In this document: positions 10,865 to 21,838 of the stretch, in pieces | Position numbering within the stretch: the first letter of the stretch is position 1 | Layout: the number at the start of each line of letters is the position of its first letter | DNA from: Medicago truncatula | Lineage: Eukaryota; Streptophyta; Magnoliopsida; Fabales; Fabaceae | Assembly (NCBI RefSeq): GCF_003473485.1 | Contig: NC_053048.1 | Span: 42,466,755 to 42,530,754, forward strand | Direction: 5' to 3' | DNA length: 64,000 bases | Notes under the pieces: model-generated | Seen by the model: the letters and a program-made list of their open reading frames with translations, nothing else | Databases searched by the model: none | Told to the model about the DNA's origin: nothing | Translations under genes and position numbers: made by a program

Positions 10865-12735
10865 ATTTAAACTATTTTATCATTTTTATGATATTATTTA
10901 AATTATCAATTAAAAAATAGATGGAATTTCATATAATTTGAACAATACATCTCACAACAATATAAACAATATTATACATTAAAAAGAACATATTTGACTT
11001 TATATAAAAATATATTGTATTCTAGTGTAACATTTTTTTTTATTTTATCTTTCATTAATTATTTTTTATAATTTTATTGTTGCTTGTCAATAAAACCAAA
11101 AAAAATTGACACTTTAACATCATACTCATATAAATAAATCCAATATCTTTGTGATTTAGTATTAAAAATTCTTGTTTGATATTATGTAAAATTATTTTAC
11201 CTGTTCAGTGCATCTTCCATTTTCTCTTAAATTTTCCAGATATATGCATCTTCCATTTTCTCTTAAATTTTCTAAATGTTATTTTTTTTTAAGTAAACTA
11301 ATGATTAGAATTTACTTTTTAAAATGAATAATTGAGGTGTTTTAGATTCAAAACAGATCACTGTGTATAACAACAATATATCGTCCCCGTCAATTCAATG
11401 AATTAACTAACAGGAACGTTTTCTTTTCTTTAATTGGGAAAAAATGAATTTCACTAATTTTTGATATGTTCTCTTTTCTTTAATTGGAAAAAGAGAAAAA
11501 AGCCGATTCGGTGAATTTCAATTTCAATCATTGTAATCAAACATAGGAATCTATCAGACCAGCAAAGCAAAGAAGACCATTCTCGTTCATTCAGATGTAA
11601 ATAAATGGTGTCCCACGTAAGCCAGATATTTCCACCACCCATTGGGTAACCTCCATTTACAGGAAGACCGATGATATTTGAAGAACCATTTTTATGACAA
11701 TTTTTGGGACAACCTTGTTGTTCTTTCTTATTATTGGTTAAAAACAATAGAGAGAGAATAATAACATAATGTGAGTATGAGAGAGAAAATTATCTAAAAA
11801 TTGTACAAAAATGGTTGTACAAATATGATTTCAGGAATCTTCCCATCAGAAACCCCCCACCAACTCGATTATTGTACATACACCCTTCACTTTCACAATT
11901 TGCTTTTATTTATTTATTTAAGGAACACTTTTTAAACATTTTAAAATAAACAATTTTTTTTTATAAAAAGTTTAATATTTTAATTTTTAATGTATTAATT
12001 ATACATTTTTTCGTAGATACTTACCATTTATGATCCTTAAAAAGTGTTTTGAGACACTCGTTACCACTTCGTTTTTTATTTTAATAATTTTTTTCCTTCT
12101 CATAACTCAAAATTACTTACTTCACTCTCAAATTAGTAGTATATATGTCTTTGTTAAATCTTAAATGTTAAGTTTCTCTTTGGTGTAGCTTTTGGAGAGG
12201 TAAACGCACGTAGGTTAGACGAATGTCTGAAATAAAGCTAAAATTTCTAGCTTCTCATTACACCTTTAAATAGTACATTGAGATGTGATTTTTCACTTAT
12301 TCTAAGTTAAATATTATCTTTATGTTTTTTTAACATAGGAATTAGCGACTATGGAAGGTATCTAATTAAAAAACATAGATAAAGATATAGACTATTTTAA
12401 AATATTTACAAAGTTTGATTAATGATTAGGGTTGAGAGGGGTAAAAAAATAAGTGGTGAATCCTATCATAAATAGATCCACCATTATTTCTATCTCTCTT
12501 TAAATTAAAAGAAATGAAAAAAGTTATAAATGAAGAGAATCTTGACCCGGTTGAGAATGACTTATTTACTCTAATTATATATCCACCCAATAATAAACAA
12601 GAAAATTATATAACAAATAAAAAATGAACAAGAGATAAATAATTGATGATGATATAATAAAAGATTTTATATTATATTTATGTTATTAATATCATTATGT
12701 ATATCATGATCATGGTGATGACATGATATATCTGA
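10865..12735. other. Intergenic, no gene seen
   Basis: This is AT-rich, with a local duplication (tatgcatcttccattttctcttaaattt, about 11211-11272) and one recurrent MITE copy at 11671. The open frame at 11454-11747 (minus) runs across that MITE and shows no protein-like pattern. Confidence 0.55.
11671..11833. mobile_element. Recurrent MITE, copy 3 of 6
   Basis: It begins atgatatttgaagaaccatt and ends atggttgtacaaatatgatt, with the family core aacaatagagagaga and gtgagtatgagagagaaa between. Central sequence is shorter than in other copies. Confidence 0.65.
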
Positions 12736-13386
12736 TCAACGCTGCAAGTCCATCATAAGAGAAAACTCTTGAAAACAGACGAACCCATCCCCGTTTTTAT
12801 CAACACCTGCTATCATACGCTTACACTCCTCTAACGTGCACCGTTCATCACCGATCGCTCTAAAAACCCTCAACAATTCTTCAGCCGAAATTCTCCCATC
12901 ACGATCCGTATCAAACACTTCAAACGCTTCCCGCAACTCTTCTTCTGGATTCGGATCCGAACCGGAACTCGAACCAGACCCAACCCGGTTCATTATCGTT
13001 TCCACGCTTATACAACCCTTACCATCGCTATCAACTTCACTGAGCATCAACGCGATCTCTTCAGGAGTTGGAGGACGCGCTCCAAGGCGCGTGAGAACCG
13101 CTTCAAGTTCTTCACGCGAAACGACGCCGTCGTTGTCACGGTCGATTAAACGAAACGCTTGAGCTAGCTCACACTGGACATCAACAGTGATATCTGACCA
13201 CTCACCGGAAACTTCCGGGAGGACACTGGTTGGTGTTTGGGAACCGGCGGTGATAGGCTTATGAAGGGATTCATCAGAGGAAGAAGATGAACCGAATGAA
13301 AGTGGGTCGGATCTTGAAACAGAGGATTTTTCCTTCTTACGGAAAAGACGTTTGGGTGAGAGGTTTTTAGGGTTAATGAACTTCAT
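12736..13386 (-). CDS. Calmodulin-like EF-hand protein (CML35/36-like)
   Basis: This intronless gene encodes 216 residues. A basic, serine-rich N-terminal extension (about residues 1-60, with PKRLFRKKEK) precedes four EF-hand loops: residues 82-93 (DRDNDGVVSREE), 119-130 (DSDGKGCISVET), 159-170 (DTDRDGRISAEE) and 196-207 (DKNGDGFVCFQE). Loops 1, 3 and 4 keep the acidic residues at positions 1, 3, 5 and 12. Loop 2 ends in Thr instead of Glu and has Lys at position 5, so it probably binds calcium weakly. CML proteins are calcium sensors that bind target proteins after calcium rises. The size and long N-terminus match plant CMLs of the CML35/CML36 group, an assignment made by recall. The ATG chosen gives the basic start MKFINPKNLS. 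No myristoylation glycine follows the Met. Confidence 0.9.
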   Translation of the reverse strand: MKFINPKNLSPKRLFRKKEKSSVSRSDPLSFGSSSSSDESLHKPITAGSQTPTSVLPEVSGEWSDITVDVQCELAQAFRLIDRDNDGVVSREELEAVLTRLGARPPTPEEIALMLSEVDSDGKGCISVETIMNRVGSGSSSGSDPNPEEELREAFEVFDTDRDGRISAEELLRVFRAIGDERCTLEECKRMIAGVDKNGDGFVCFQEFSLMMDLQR

Positions 13387-13627
13387 GATGGAAAATGAAG
13401 ATGTTGAGAAAGAAAGAGGGAGAATGAATAAGAAGAAGAAAAGGAGTTAGGTGTGTTGTGAGGGGAAAGAGAGAGGAAGGTGAAGGGGTTAAATGAAGGG
13501 AAGAGTAGCAGGTCCATTCTTGCTTCAAGTGTAGCTTCCACGAAGTTTCCTAACATTAATACTTTCATTCAAATGTCAATCTGTTTCTATATTTATATTT
13601 CATTTTCCTTTTATTAATTAACTTTTC

Positions 13628-13798
13628 GAGGAGTTATATTTGTACAACTAATTTTATACAACTTTTATAAAAACCATTTTTTCTTGATTTTATTGAACAA
13701 AAATAATAGAGAGAAAAAGAAAAAGAGAAAATAAAAAAATACGTGAATATAATTTTTTTATTATTATAAAAAAAGTGGTTGTGCAGATATCATTTCTC
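13628..13798. mobile_element. Recurrent MITE, copy 4 of 6
   Basis: It begins gaggagttatatttgtacaa and ends gttgtgcagatatcatttctc, with the core aacaaaaataatagagagaa. It is diverged and no target duplication is recognisable. It lies just upstream of the calmodulin-like gene (which is read leftward), within 250 bp of its ATG. Confidence 0.6.
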
Positions 13799-14219
13799 TA
13801 ATAATAAATCTTTATCTTTCTTTGTGTTATGATTTTTTAAGGTGTGAGTAAAATATTAAACTATGTGGGTGGTGTGGGGGTAAGGTGGGGTTGGGTAACT
13901 TTCCATGTATTTGTCTTGTTGAGTAAAAAACAAAAGTATTTGTTTAGTCAAAATACAAACTTTCCATGTATTTGCTTGTTTATGGTCAAAAAAGAAATGT
14001 ATTTAGTTGTTTAATTGAGTTAAATAAATTTATTTAACTCAATTAAATAAAGAGGGATTTTGAGGAAAAAAAATTCTAGATTGAAATAAAAAAAATGCGA
14101 TGCTTAATGAACAAAAAATATTGATTTAAAAAGAGGGATTATTATTGTACCGGTGATAAGATATGAACCAAACATGCAATTAAATCTTATTATTTAATTA
14201 ATTTATTATTTATACAAAA

Positions 14220-14345
14220 ATGCTTAGATTAAATGATAAAAATCTCTTCTAACTTAACTAAAAGGTCTCGAGTTCAATTTCGAGCTTAGACATTCAATAG
14301 TGTTAAAACATTAAGAAGAATTTGCCGTCTATATAATCAAGGGAT
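14220..14345 (+). mobile_element. Probable tRNA-derived SINE fragment
   Basis: An A-box-like segment (gcttagattaaatgataaa) is followed about 30 bp later by a B-box-like ggtctcgagttcaatttcg (14264-14282). The spacing and order match a polymerase III promoter. The tail is diffuse, so this is only a probable SINE. Confidence 0.45.
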
Positions 14346-14623
14346 TAATTGTTACAATTGTACGTAGAAAATATTCGATTGCAAAATAAAAATTTAATTT
14401 ATCATCTAATAGAAACCAAACTTTTGAATGTAATATTCTCATCCACACCATCAGTTTGACCTTAGCCAAACGTGCTGGCAAATGTTCTTGGTGGGACTGG
14501 TAAAGAGTAAAGACTTACGAATTTCAAAAGAAACAAATAATAGAGTAATAACCATGTGTGTATTTTTGAAGAGAAACTCGAAGAATCTATGTTGCAACGG
14601 TAACTTAAATGACTTATTAGATA

Positions 14624-14768
14624 CTCCATCCGTTTTAAAATATAAGTAAATTTTATTTTTTAGATTTATTCAATTAATGATGTATGTGGTCCATATTATG
14701 AACCACATACATCATTAATTGAATGAACCTAAAATATAAAATTTGCTTATATTTTGAAATGGAGGGAG
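14624..14768. mobile_element. Stowaway-type MITE
   Basis: This 145-bp element is nearly a perfect palindrome. The arms start CTCCATCCGTTTTAAAATAT and, from the right read inward, CTCCCTCCATTTCAAAATAT. TA dinucleotides flank it at 14622-14623 and 14769-14770. The CTCCMTCC terminus and TA target are diagnostic of Stowaway (Tc1/mariner) MITEs. Confidence 0.88.
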
Positions 14769-14786
14769 TACAAACAAACAACTTTA

Positions 14787-15388
14787 GGGTATGTTTGGTT
14801 CCATGAAAGTTTAAGGAAAGAAAGCCTATGGAATGGAAAGCACGTAAATCTAAAACCTTCCCATAGTTTGGTTTACAAGAACAGTAACTAAGGAAAGAAA
14901 CAGTTGTGGGACCCATGCATGGAAAACTTTCCTCCCACTGAAGCTGCGGAAAGGACGAGGAAACGCTTTTTTTTTGTTGTTGTTCCACTTTTACCCACAT
15001 GTGTACATAAAAGTATATAAGTTATAAAATTGATAAATAAATATGGGATGTTAATGAATATTTTGTATTTTTACAACGTATATATAAATAAATATTTATA
15101 TTTATGTATATATGTTAAATTAATAATTTTTATCAATTTATTAATATATTATGAATATATTATTTAAAAGTAATAAATAAAGATACAACTCATTATATTA
15201 TAAGGATATTTATGTCATTTGCAAAATATTCATCACTCTTTCTTCTTACTTTCCATTCACTTTCATTAATACCAAACAACTAAATAATCATCCTACTTTC
15301 TTCTCACTTTCTCTTAACTTTCTTTCCTTCAACAATCTTTCCTTTTACTATCTTTCCTCACACTTTCTTTTCCAAGCCAAACACACCC
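14787..15388. mobile_element. Inverted-repeat DNA element, about 600 bp
   Basis: The left end gggtatgtttggttccatga pairs with the right end, read inward, gggtgtgtttggcttggaaa. The direct repeat TTTA lies on both sides. Subterminal arms carry ctttc/gaaag-rich complementary runs. The interior is AT-rich without coding sequence. Confidence 0.6.
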
Positions 15389-18300
15389 TTTATATTTTTC
15401 TGGAAATTATTATATTATTTATTTAAATTTAATTATTATACATTTATATGGTCTAAAGAAACATGAATCTGATTATAACTCACTATCTACTGCTCTCAAA
15501 AAAAAAAAAAAAAAAAACTCACTATGTACTAATTTCCCACATTATTTTTTCTTATATTGTCTTTAATTTTAACTTTATTTTTTTTTTTCCATTCCCTTTC
15601 AACTAAATTTGTACCTCCTTTTCTTTCTTTCTATCTATTAAAATGTGTAGACCTCTCACACACCTATCATCATTTTCTATTTCCACTCTAGACTAGTACT
15701 TCCCTGGTAGATGGAACTGGTGTGATTTATTTAATAAGGTTAGTGAGACTTGCCCACTTTTATTTGTTGTTTGGTTCGATGAGTGTGGGTGGGTAGGGGT
15801 AATCAAAAGTGGAGGAATTTAGGGAAACTTGTTTTTTCCATTTTATTGTAAAATTGTAAAAAGTGGTGTTTCTTTTCTGGCTAAATTCTTTAAATAAATA
15901 ATTCTTTAACTTTCAACCGTTGTATAAATTATTTTTATTGTTACTAGCAATCACTCACCCACTTTCAAATCGACTTTAATTAGTATACTCTATAGTTGTA
16001 TAGTTATTTTACGGACAAAGCATACAAATTAAGCTATTTTGTTTTTATAGTTGAACAATATAACGTCGAGGATCGTAATTAAGCGCAAAAGTGGTCGGGT
16101 TTGGAACACATTGTGTGTGAGTATAATAAACTTTGAGGGTTCGATTCATACATTGCAAAGTAGGCACAAGTTCACTTCATAAATATCCAACAATGGGTCG
16201 TGACTTAACTCATGGTGAGTTAACTCATATGGGGTATAACACCTACGTGAGTTAACTCATGCGGCGTGACTTAAGTCCCGTATATGTAAAATTAAATCAT
16301 ATTTGTTTTACACTTGCGTTAGTTAACTAATGCAGGGGTATTTTGATCAGTTCAGCTGGACGGGAGCGAAAAATGCAAGGGGGAGAGCAGTACGCATTAA
16401 CTTAGTTGAAACATTGTAGTCGACCCTTTTGTTTTACTCGCTCAACTACCCTTGATCAGTATGAGTCGATAGTAGTGACCAAAATACTTTGTACAAAAAA
16501 GTTACTGAGCATTGGGTCAAAAGGGAAAAAAGTTGCTTTGAATGGCCAACCGAACAAATAGTTTGGTCTCGAATAATCCCTAATAATTGTTTTCGACTTT
16601 AATTCCGGACATTATTTTTCACTAGCTATTTTGGTCCTTATAAAAATAAAATAAATTAACGCCTTGTCGAAATGCTATCAAACTTTAAATTTACACTCGA
16701 TGTTAAGATTGTAGTGTCTCCAAAACGAGCTCAAGTTTTGATTTCAAAATCCAAATTTCAATTACTTTAATTTACTGATTGAACGATTCAAAATAACACA
16801 ATTATAACATCTTTCTAAACAATCTCAACTATGTATTTTAAATCAAACAATCCTGATCTGTTACAATATCTTATTGTAAGAACATGAAATCCAAATTCAC
16901 TAAACACAAGCATTATCCTTGATTTTTAAATTATCTAATCTAATCTAACTAGAGTAAAAAGCAACTTTTTGGATTACAACAATAACTTGTTAGAGCACAA
17001 ACGTCCACAAAAGTCGGCAAGTTGGATTACAATAAGCGCCGACTAATAGCAGCACGCGGAAATAGTAGGCACACGGAAAATCCACAAACTAAAATTGAAA
17101 AGCAGGAAAGAAAAAAGACACTTAAAAAGAAACGAAGGGAGTAATAATTTTTTTTTATCTAAATCATTTTTAGACCAACATCAATAATTATTATAGAAAA
17201 AGTTGTGTAAGGATATAACTATAATAATGAAAAAAACAACCCAAAATCTCATATTTTCTTTATATAAAGTAATTATAAATATACTCATATAGTTTGTTAC
17301 ACTTTTTAAAGGATGAAGAAGTTAAAACTGGACTTATACTTATATCATGTTTGTTACACTTTTATTTTAATATTTAAACTTACTCTTTTCTATTTGTTAT
17401 ATGTGTTATTTGTATTGAAAGTTGAAGATAATTTAAAAATTAAAAAAAATCACATCAAAAAAGACTATTTTCTTTACATATATTATAGATATAGATGATT
17501 TATATAAATTATTTTAAAAACGATTGTTTAAATAACACATCTTAATGCAAGTGCATGTAAAACAACATATCTCAATTGGAAAATATTAAATAAAATAGAA
17601 TAAAAAAAAAAAAGGAAAAGAAGAAATATTGAATAAAAAATTATGCAAAAATAAGTGCATGTAACATGTTCCATTTATCACTAGTCACTTTTGAGTCCCT
17701 TTTTGTTTTCTCTGTGGGTCGTGATATGTCCATTGGCATATGTCCACACCCATAACACACGCACATTGAAAGGTATGCAAGATTGCTGTCTTTTATTGGA
17801 GAATTGGTCCACTCCACTATCTACTTGTGTCTTTTAATAACGATAAATGTCTTAATCTATAACCTGTAGCATCGTAATCTATTATAACCTGTAGCATCGT
17901 AAAAATAACGACGAATTAACATCAATTATTAAGTTTTCACATTTAACTGAGTAGCTTTATAAAATAAATTGGATCAATTATTAAGATTGTCATAACGTGA
18001 ATTAACTTGAACTGTTTAAACTTCGGCTGTATTAATTGACCTTATACTAAGCAAACATACATTGTGTGTTACGTGGGTGGGCACTGTGAACCTCAAGACA
18101 GGTAGATAGAATTGATATATCATATATGACTTGTTGATATCCACTCCTTTTTATAATTGGATACGTTTTGCAATTAGATACACATACAAATACAATGCCA
18201 TGACTATTGTTCTTTCGTACTAATCAAGTTGCAATTGATTAGTCTTAGTTGTAAGTTGTAACACAAAGTTGGGTACTTCATTATGATTTGTTAATGCCAT

Positions 18301-18552
18301 GAAAATATTAAAACGCGATTGAATGCATGCACACAATCGCAAAAGCAAGGTGCGTGTGTCCCCATTAATGTCCTTATGTGTGAGGCAGATGGAGTAGCTC
18401 ACAAGGGTTTGTCCACTCCACTGCCCTTAAATGGGGCAACTAACCCTAGAAAAAGGAGTAGATATGTCTTTTTTTATTATAGATTTTGATATTCAAATAC
18501 GCTGTTGATCAGGTTGTAACCTTGATCGGCTATTTTTTTTGTGTAAAATTTA
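15389..18552. other. Intergenic, no gene seen
   Basis: No exon-like frame is visible. The region holds an A-run at about 15499-15518 and a cluster of gagttaactcat palindromes at about 16203-16330. Around 16965-17150 the AT content is slightly lower but no element ends are clear. Confidence 0.5.
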
Positions 18553-18691
18553 GTATGTGTTTGGTTATCCAGTGAGCCATCGCTGCTTTACGTTTGCAGC
18601 TCATTTTACGATGAATTTACAAAGCTACTGTTTGTAGCTTCTTTCTCAACGCTACTTTATACCGTGATTTTTCCTTTCATCAAACACATAC
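18553..18691. mobile_element. PIF/Harbinger-like MITE
   Basis: The 139-bp element has terminal repeats GTATGTGTTTGGT and, read inward from the right, GTATGTGTTTGAT. TTA lies on each side (18550-18552 and 18692-18694). A 3-bp TTA target duplication is typical of PIF/Harbinger elements. Confidence 0.7.
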
Positions 18692-20039
18692 TTAATTGAA
18701 TTGTAATTTTCATTCGGCTTCTTCAACAAGGTGAGCAATTTTGAGATACTTACAAGAGCAACTATGATAGATTTTTTTTCTATAAAGGTAAGGGCTATCT
18801 CAAGAGCCAAAGCAGCCTATAAGATTTTGTCTTAAAATTTTGAGGCAAAAAAACATTAAAAAAATCAATATACATATAGTTATAGATCTTTACCCTCCTT
18901 AGTTGATCAAGTTGAGTATCTCATATTTGCTTCGAGTGAGGTTTAAATCTATTAATCAATCAAACTTGATTTTGTTAAGGCATTTTCTTCTTAAATTTCA
19001 AAAGGTTTCACTACAACATTTTTTTAGGTCTCTACAGGTTGAACCACCCTATTGAAGTTAATACTATTTAAGCCATGTCAAACATTAAATATGTGGATAT
19101 TTATCATAAGTGAGATCTTAATCCAATTTCTTCTAAAATATCATTATATTTATCTTTTTAATAACTAAATATTCATTATATATTAATATTACGTATTTGA
19201 GTGTATTTAACCGTTTCTTATCTATAACTTGATAACATAATCTTTCTTTCCCTAAAAAAACAATCTTTCTTGATAAGGAGAAAAATATTTACATAACAAT
19301 TAGCACGTTAACATTTTTCATTAAAAAAAAAAGATGAGTATATGTTACGAAATCTCATATTTTAGAAAGATTGAAATTTTTAGACAATTGTATGTGTCTT
19401 CTTATTTATATATAGAGAGATACTTACTACCCACATCCCAAAAAACACAAGTTACACTCTAGAATGACTAATATACCCTTTAACTAAATACAAATTTTAA
19501 ATTAATCTAAAATCCTTTCATCCATCACTTAATCACTGAAACCTAGAAACGTAAACCTAATTCATGTATCGCTCTTTCTCAAATATGTGTGCACAGAGTC
19601 TTTCTGAAATCACATAAGTTGTAAATCCGTAAACTTAATGTACACTAATCTAAATTGAACATACGTAAACTTAATTTACATTAACCTAGATTGAACGTAC
19701 GTAAACTGAATTCACACTAACCTCTTATATACATATGTTAACTTAATTTACATTAACTTAAATTGAACATAAGTAAATTGAATTTACATTAATCTAAATT
19801 GTTCATAAGTAAATTAAATTTACATTAACCTAGATTAAACATAAGTAAATTAAATTCACACTAACCTCTTATATACATACGTATCTCTTTTAAATATATT
19901 TACGTATAATTTGAAAGAGATACCTAGTCAGAATGCAACCCAAATTCGTACATGGTACATGCTTTAAATTATTTTCAATTGGAATAGTTACATGCTTACA
20001 GCTAATGGAAATATTCCCTTCAAAAAAAAAAAAAAAGCT
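18692..20039. other. Intergenic with a minisatellite, no gene seen
   Basis: Apart from the 36-bp tandem array at 19629-19880 this stretch is AT-rich with no coding pattern. Confidence 0.5.
19629..19880. repeat. Seven-unit 36-bp tandem repeat
   Basis: Seven units of exactly 36 bp start with gtaaac/gtaaat/gttaac and continue ttaatttacattaacctaga. Units 3 and 7 share a variant end (cactaacctcttatatacat), so a four-unit block (144 bp) appears to have been duplicated as a whole. All unit lengths are preserved despite point changes. Confidence 0.85.
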
Positions 20040-20746
20040 AATGGAAATATTGTCTTCTAGATGGTTTTGATTTGAGCATATTGCATAAGATTCCTTTGCC
20101 ACACATAATGATGATTTGATTTGAATTTTTTGTGACAATATCATAGTGGTTTGATGCTAACCTCTATTTATGTTTCCGCATATTCACAACAGCTTCAGAG
20201 AATTTGCGTGGCTTGCTCTTAAGTGGATTTTGTTGGTTCAAGTGAAGTGCATGCATACCACAGCCAGAAGACAAAAAGATATTCTATTAGTATTTGCTCT
20301 GTTTCATCTTTTGACTTCAACCTTATTAGAAGCATTAGGTATGGGTGAATATAATTGAAAAATATTGTTTCGATATTCTTATTGATTTTCTCGAATAAAA
20401 AAAAAAATCAATGCAACATGGGAAACTTAGCAACCGTTTAAAGTTTCTCTCACAAGACTTCAGGTTCACAAGAAACTCTAGAAATAATTCATATGCACAT
20501 CAATTGCAACAACTCTCGTGTAGATCAAAAGTCAAAACTATTCTTTTATATTTATTTTTTGAGAGCAAAAGTTGAAGTGAGTTGGATCATAGATTCGTCA
20601 AAATCGAAGTATGTCTCATTAATAAGATCCTCATATTAATAATGAGAGTTGAACTCATACTCTTATAGAGTATGAACTGACTCTTTATCTATTGAATTAA
20701 TTCTGTTTGACAAATCAAAACTATTCATTTATTACTTTATAGAAAT

Positions 20747-20917
20747 TGTTAACGAGTGCCCCATAACACTCTTTAAGAGTCTTAAATGCATTGAATACAT
20801 AACTTTTTATGAAAAGTTATGTATTCAATGCATTGAAATTTGAACTATTTGAATTTTTTAAAGAATAATTTCCTAATTTAGTATGTTTAAAGAGTATCTC
20901 GGAGGCACTCGTTAACA
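20747..20917. mobile_element. Foldback MITE with 14-bp perfect terminal repeat
   Basis: The left end tgttaacgagtgcc and right end ggcactcgttaaca are exact reverse complements. An inner perfect palindrome (tgcattgaatacataacttt and its complement) lies near the centre. No clear target duplication was found. Confidence 0.65.
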
Positions 20918-21011
20918 AGACCATTAATTTATTTAACAAAATCCGTTTATTAGAAAGAAAAAAACTAAATTGAGTACAAAATCTTCTCATCTAAGTTATA
21001 ATTATAATTTA

Positions 21012-21428
21012 GGTCAAATACATTTAAAGGTCCTTTAAGTTTTTCATTTTTTTCAAAGTGGTCCTTTAAGTTTCAAAAGTCTCAAATAAGTCCTTTTAGT
21101 TTTTGAATCGTTTCAAACAAGTCATATTGTAGATAGCATAGTTGGTAATTGCTTCCTTGAACTCATCTTTGGTACCAAATATGGCTCCTAACACCCACTT
21201 AAAATTAGTTATCTTTTTAGGCATGACAAATGGTGGATAATGCTCTTTGTTGCTATCATCTGAATCTTTACCATCATCCTTTAAAAGGACTTGTTTGAAA
21301 CGATTCAAAAACTAAAAGGACTTGTTTGAGACTTTTGAAACTTAAAAGACTTGTTTGGGACTTTTGAAACTTAAAGGACCACTTTAAAAAAAACAAAAAA
21401 CTTAATGGACTTTTAAATGCATTTGACC
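21012..21428. mobile_element. Small MULE with 9-bp target duplication and captured fragment
   Basis: The terminal repeats start GGTCAAATACATTTAAAGGT and, read inward from the right, GGTCAAATGCATTTAAAAGT. The exact 9-mer tataattta flanks both sides (21003-21011 and 21429-21437), a Mutator-type duplication. The arms consist of rtcctttaagttt repeats. The middle (about 21121-21280) is unrelated to the arms and encodes a transposase-like fragment. It is inserted in block A of the SDP1 flank duplication. Confidence 0.8.
21121..21290 (-). pseudogene. MuDR-class transposase fragment captured in a MULE
   Basis: A minus-strand frame reads KEHYPPFVMPKKITNFKWVL then GAIFGTKDEFKEAITNYAIY. The pattern of a Trp or Phe followed by G-x-x-F-x-x-K-x-E-F-K-E-A-I-x-x-Y-A is typical of the domain that precedes the DDE core in plant MuDR transposases (family recall). 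Only about 50 residues remain and the frame ends at both sides in the arm repeats. It cannot encode a working enzyme. Confidence 0.6.
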
Positions 21429-21540
21429 TATAATTTAAACCAAATAGTGCACTGTTCACATCAAACCCTCCAACTCCAAGACTAAATTTTGTATTATTTA
21501 GAATAGGGAAAGCAACAGAGCCAAAATATTAAAAGTAATA

Positions 21541-21600
21541 AAATCACCACAAAATAATTGATCTTTGGAACTAACTATCAGCAAAGTTTTAGCCCATGCT
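21541..21600 (-). pseudogene. Truncated copy of the SDP1 C-terminus
   Basis: The minus strand here reads as the last codons of SDP1 (SMDQSIVDS then stop) with changes, including an in-frame TAA, followed by the same stop-codon context and downstream sequence. It is a remnant of the tandem duplication of the SDP1 3' end and is non-functional. Confidence 0.6.
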
Positions 21601-21653
21601 CATTGATAAGAGACCCGAGTGAGGGTTATAAGTAAAAAAGGGATATTATTTAA

Positions 21654-21838
21654 GAGAAATGATATTTTGACAACCATTTTGTGACAACCTATGTGACAAT
21701 TTTATCTTTCATACTCACATTATTTTTTTACTTTTTCTCTCTATTACTTTGGTTTCCGTGTCACTATCTACTTTTCTTTGTAAATTAGTGGTTGTCACAA
21801 AAGTTGTCACTCAAATGGTTGTTCAAATAACACACCTC
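21654..21838. mobile_element. Recurrent MITE, copy 5 of 6, exact 9-bp target duplication
   Basis: The 185-bp element starts gagaaatgatattttgacaa and ends, read inward, gaggtgtgttatttgaacaa. The exact 9-mer attatttaa flanks it (21645-21653 and 21839-21847). It is in the opposite orientation to the other copies (core tctctctattactttggttt). The 9-bp duplication assigns this MITE family to the Mutator superfamily. Confidence 0.82.

Larger units (their letters stand above)
20040..21605. repeat. Duplicated SDP1 3' flank, block A
   Basis: Segments at 20040-20350, 20440-20545 and 21429-21605 align in the same order with 22690-23000, 23220-23340 and 23385-23575, which run into the last exon of SDP1. 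Shared words include cataagattc, tctatttatgtttc, tctcacaagacttcaggttc and aactaactatca. The block has been expanded by later insertions: a MITE at 20747 and a MULE at 21012. Confidence 0.7.

Noticed and set aside
11454-11747. Open frame of 97 codons on the minus strand
   Set aside because: It overlaps a MITE copy at 11671-11833 and has no protein-like pattern or splice context.
12836-13162. Open frame of 108 codons on the plus strand
   Set aside because: It is the antisense shadow of the calmodulin-like gene.
14624-14768. Long hairpin that could be a microRNA precursor
   Set aside because: The CTCCMTCC ends and TA flanks show it is a Stowaway MITE. Near-perfect arms are expected for it without microRNA function.
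14674-15000. Open frame of 108 codons on the minus strand
   Set aside because: It runs from one inverted-repeat element into another (14624-14768 and 14787-15388), so it is a by-product of repeat sequence.
20170-20358. Paired open frames at 20170-20358 and 22868-23065 with similar residues
   Set aside because: The similarity comes from the duplicated SDP1 flank. Neither keeps a conserved frame over its length.
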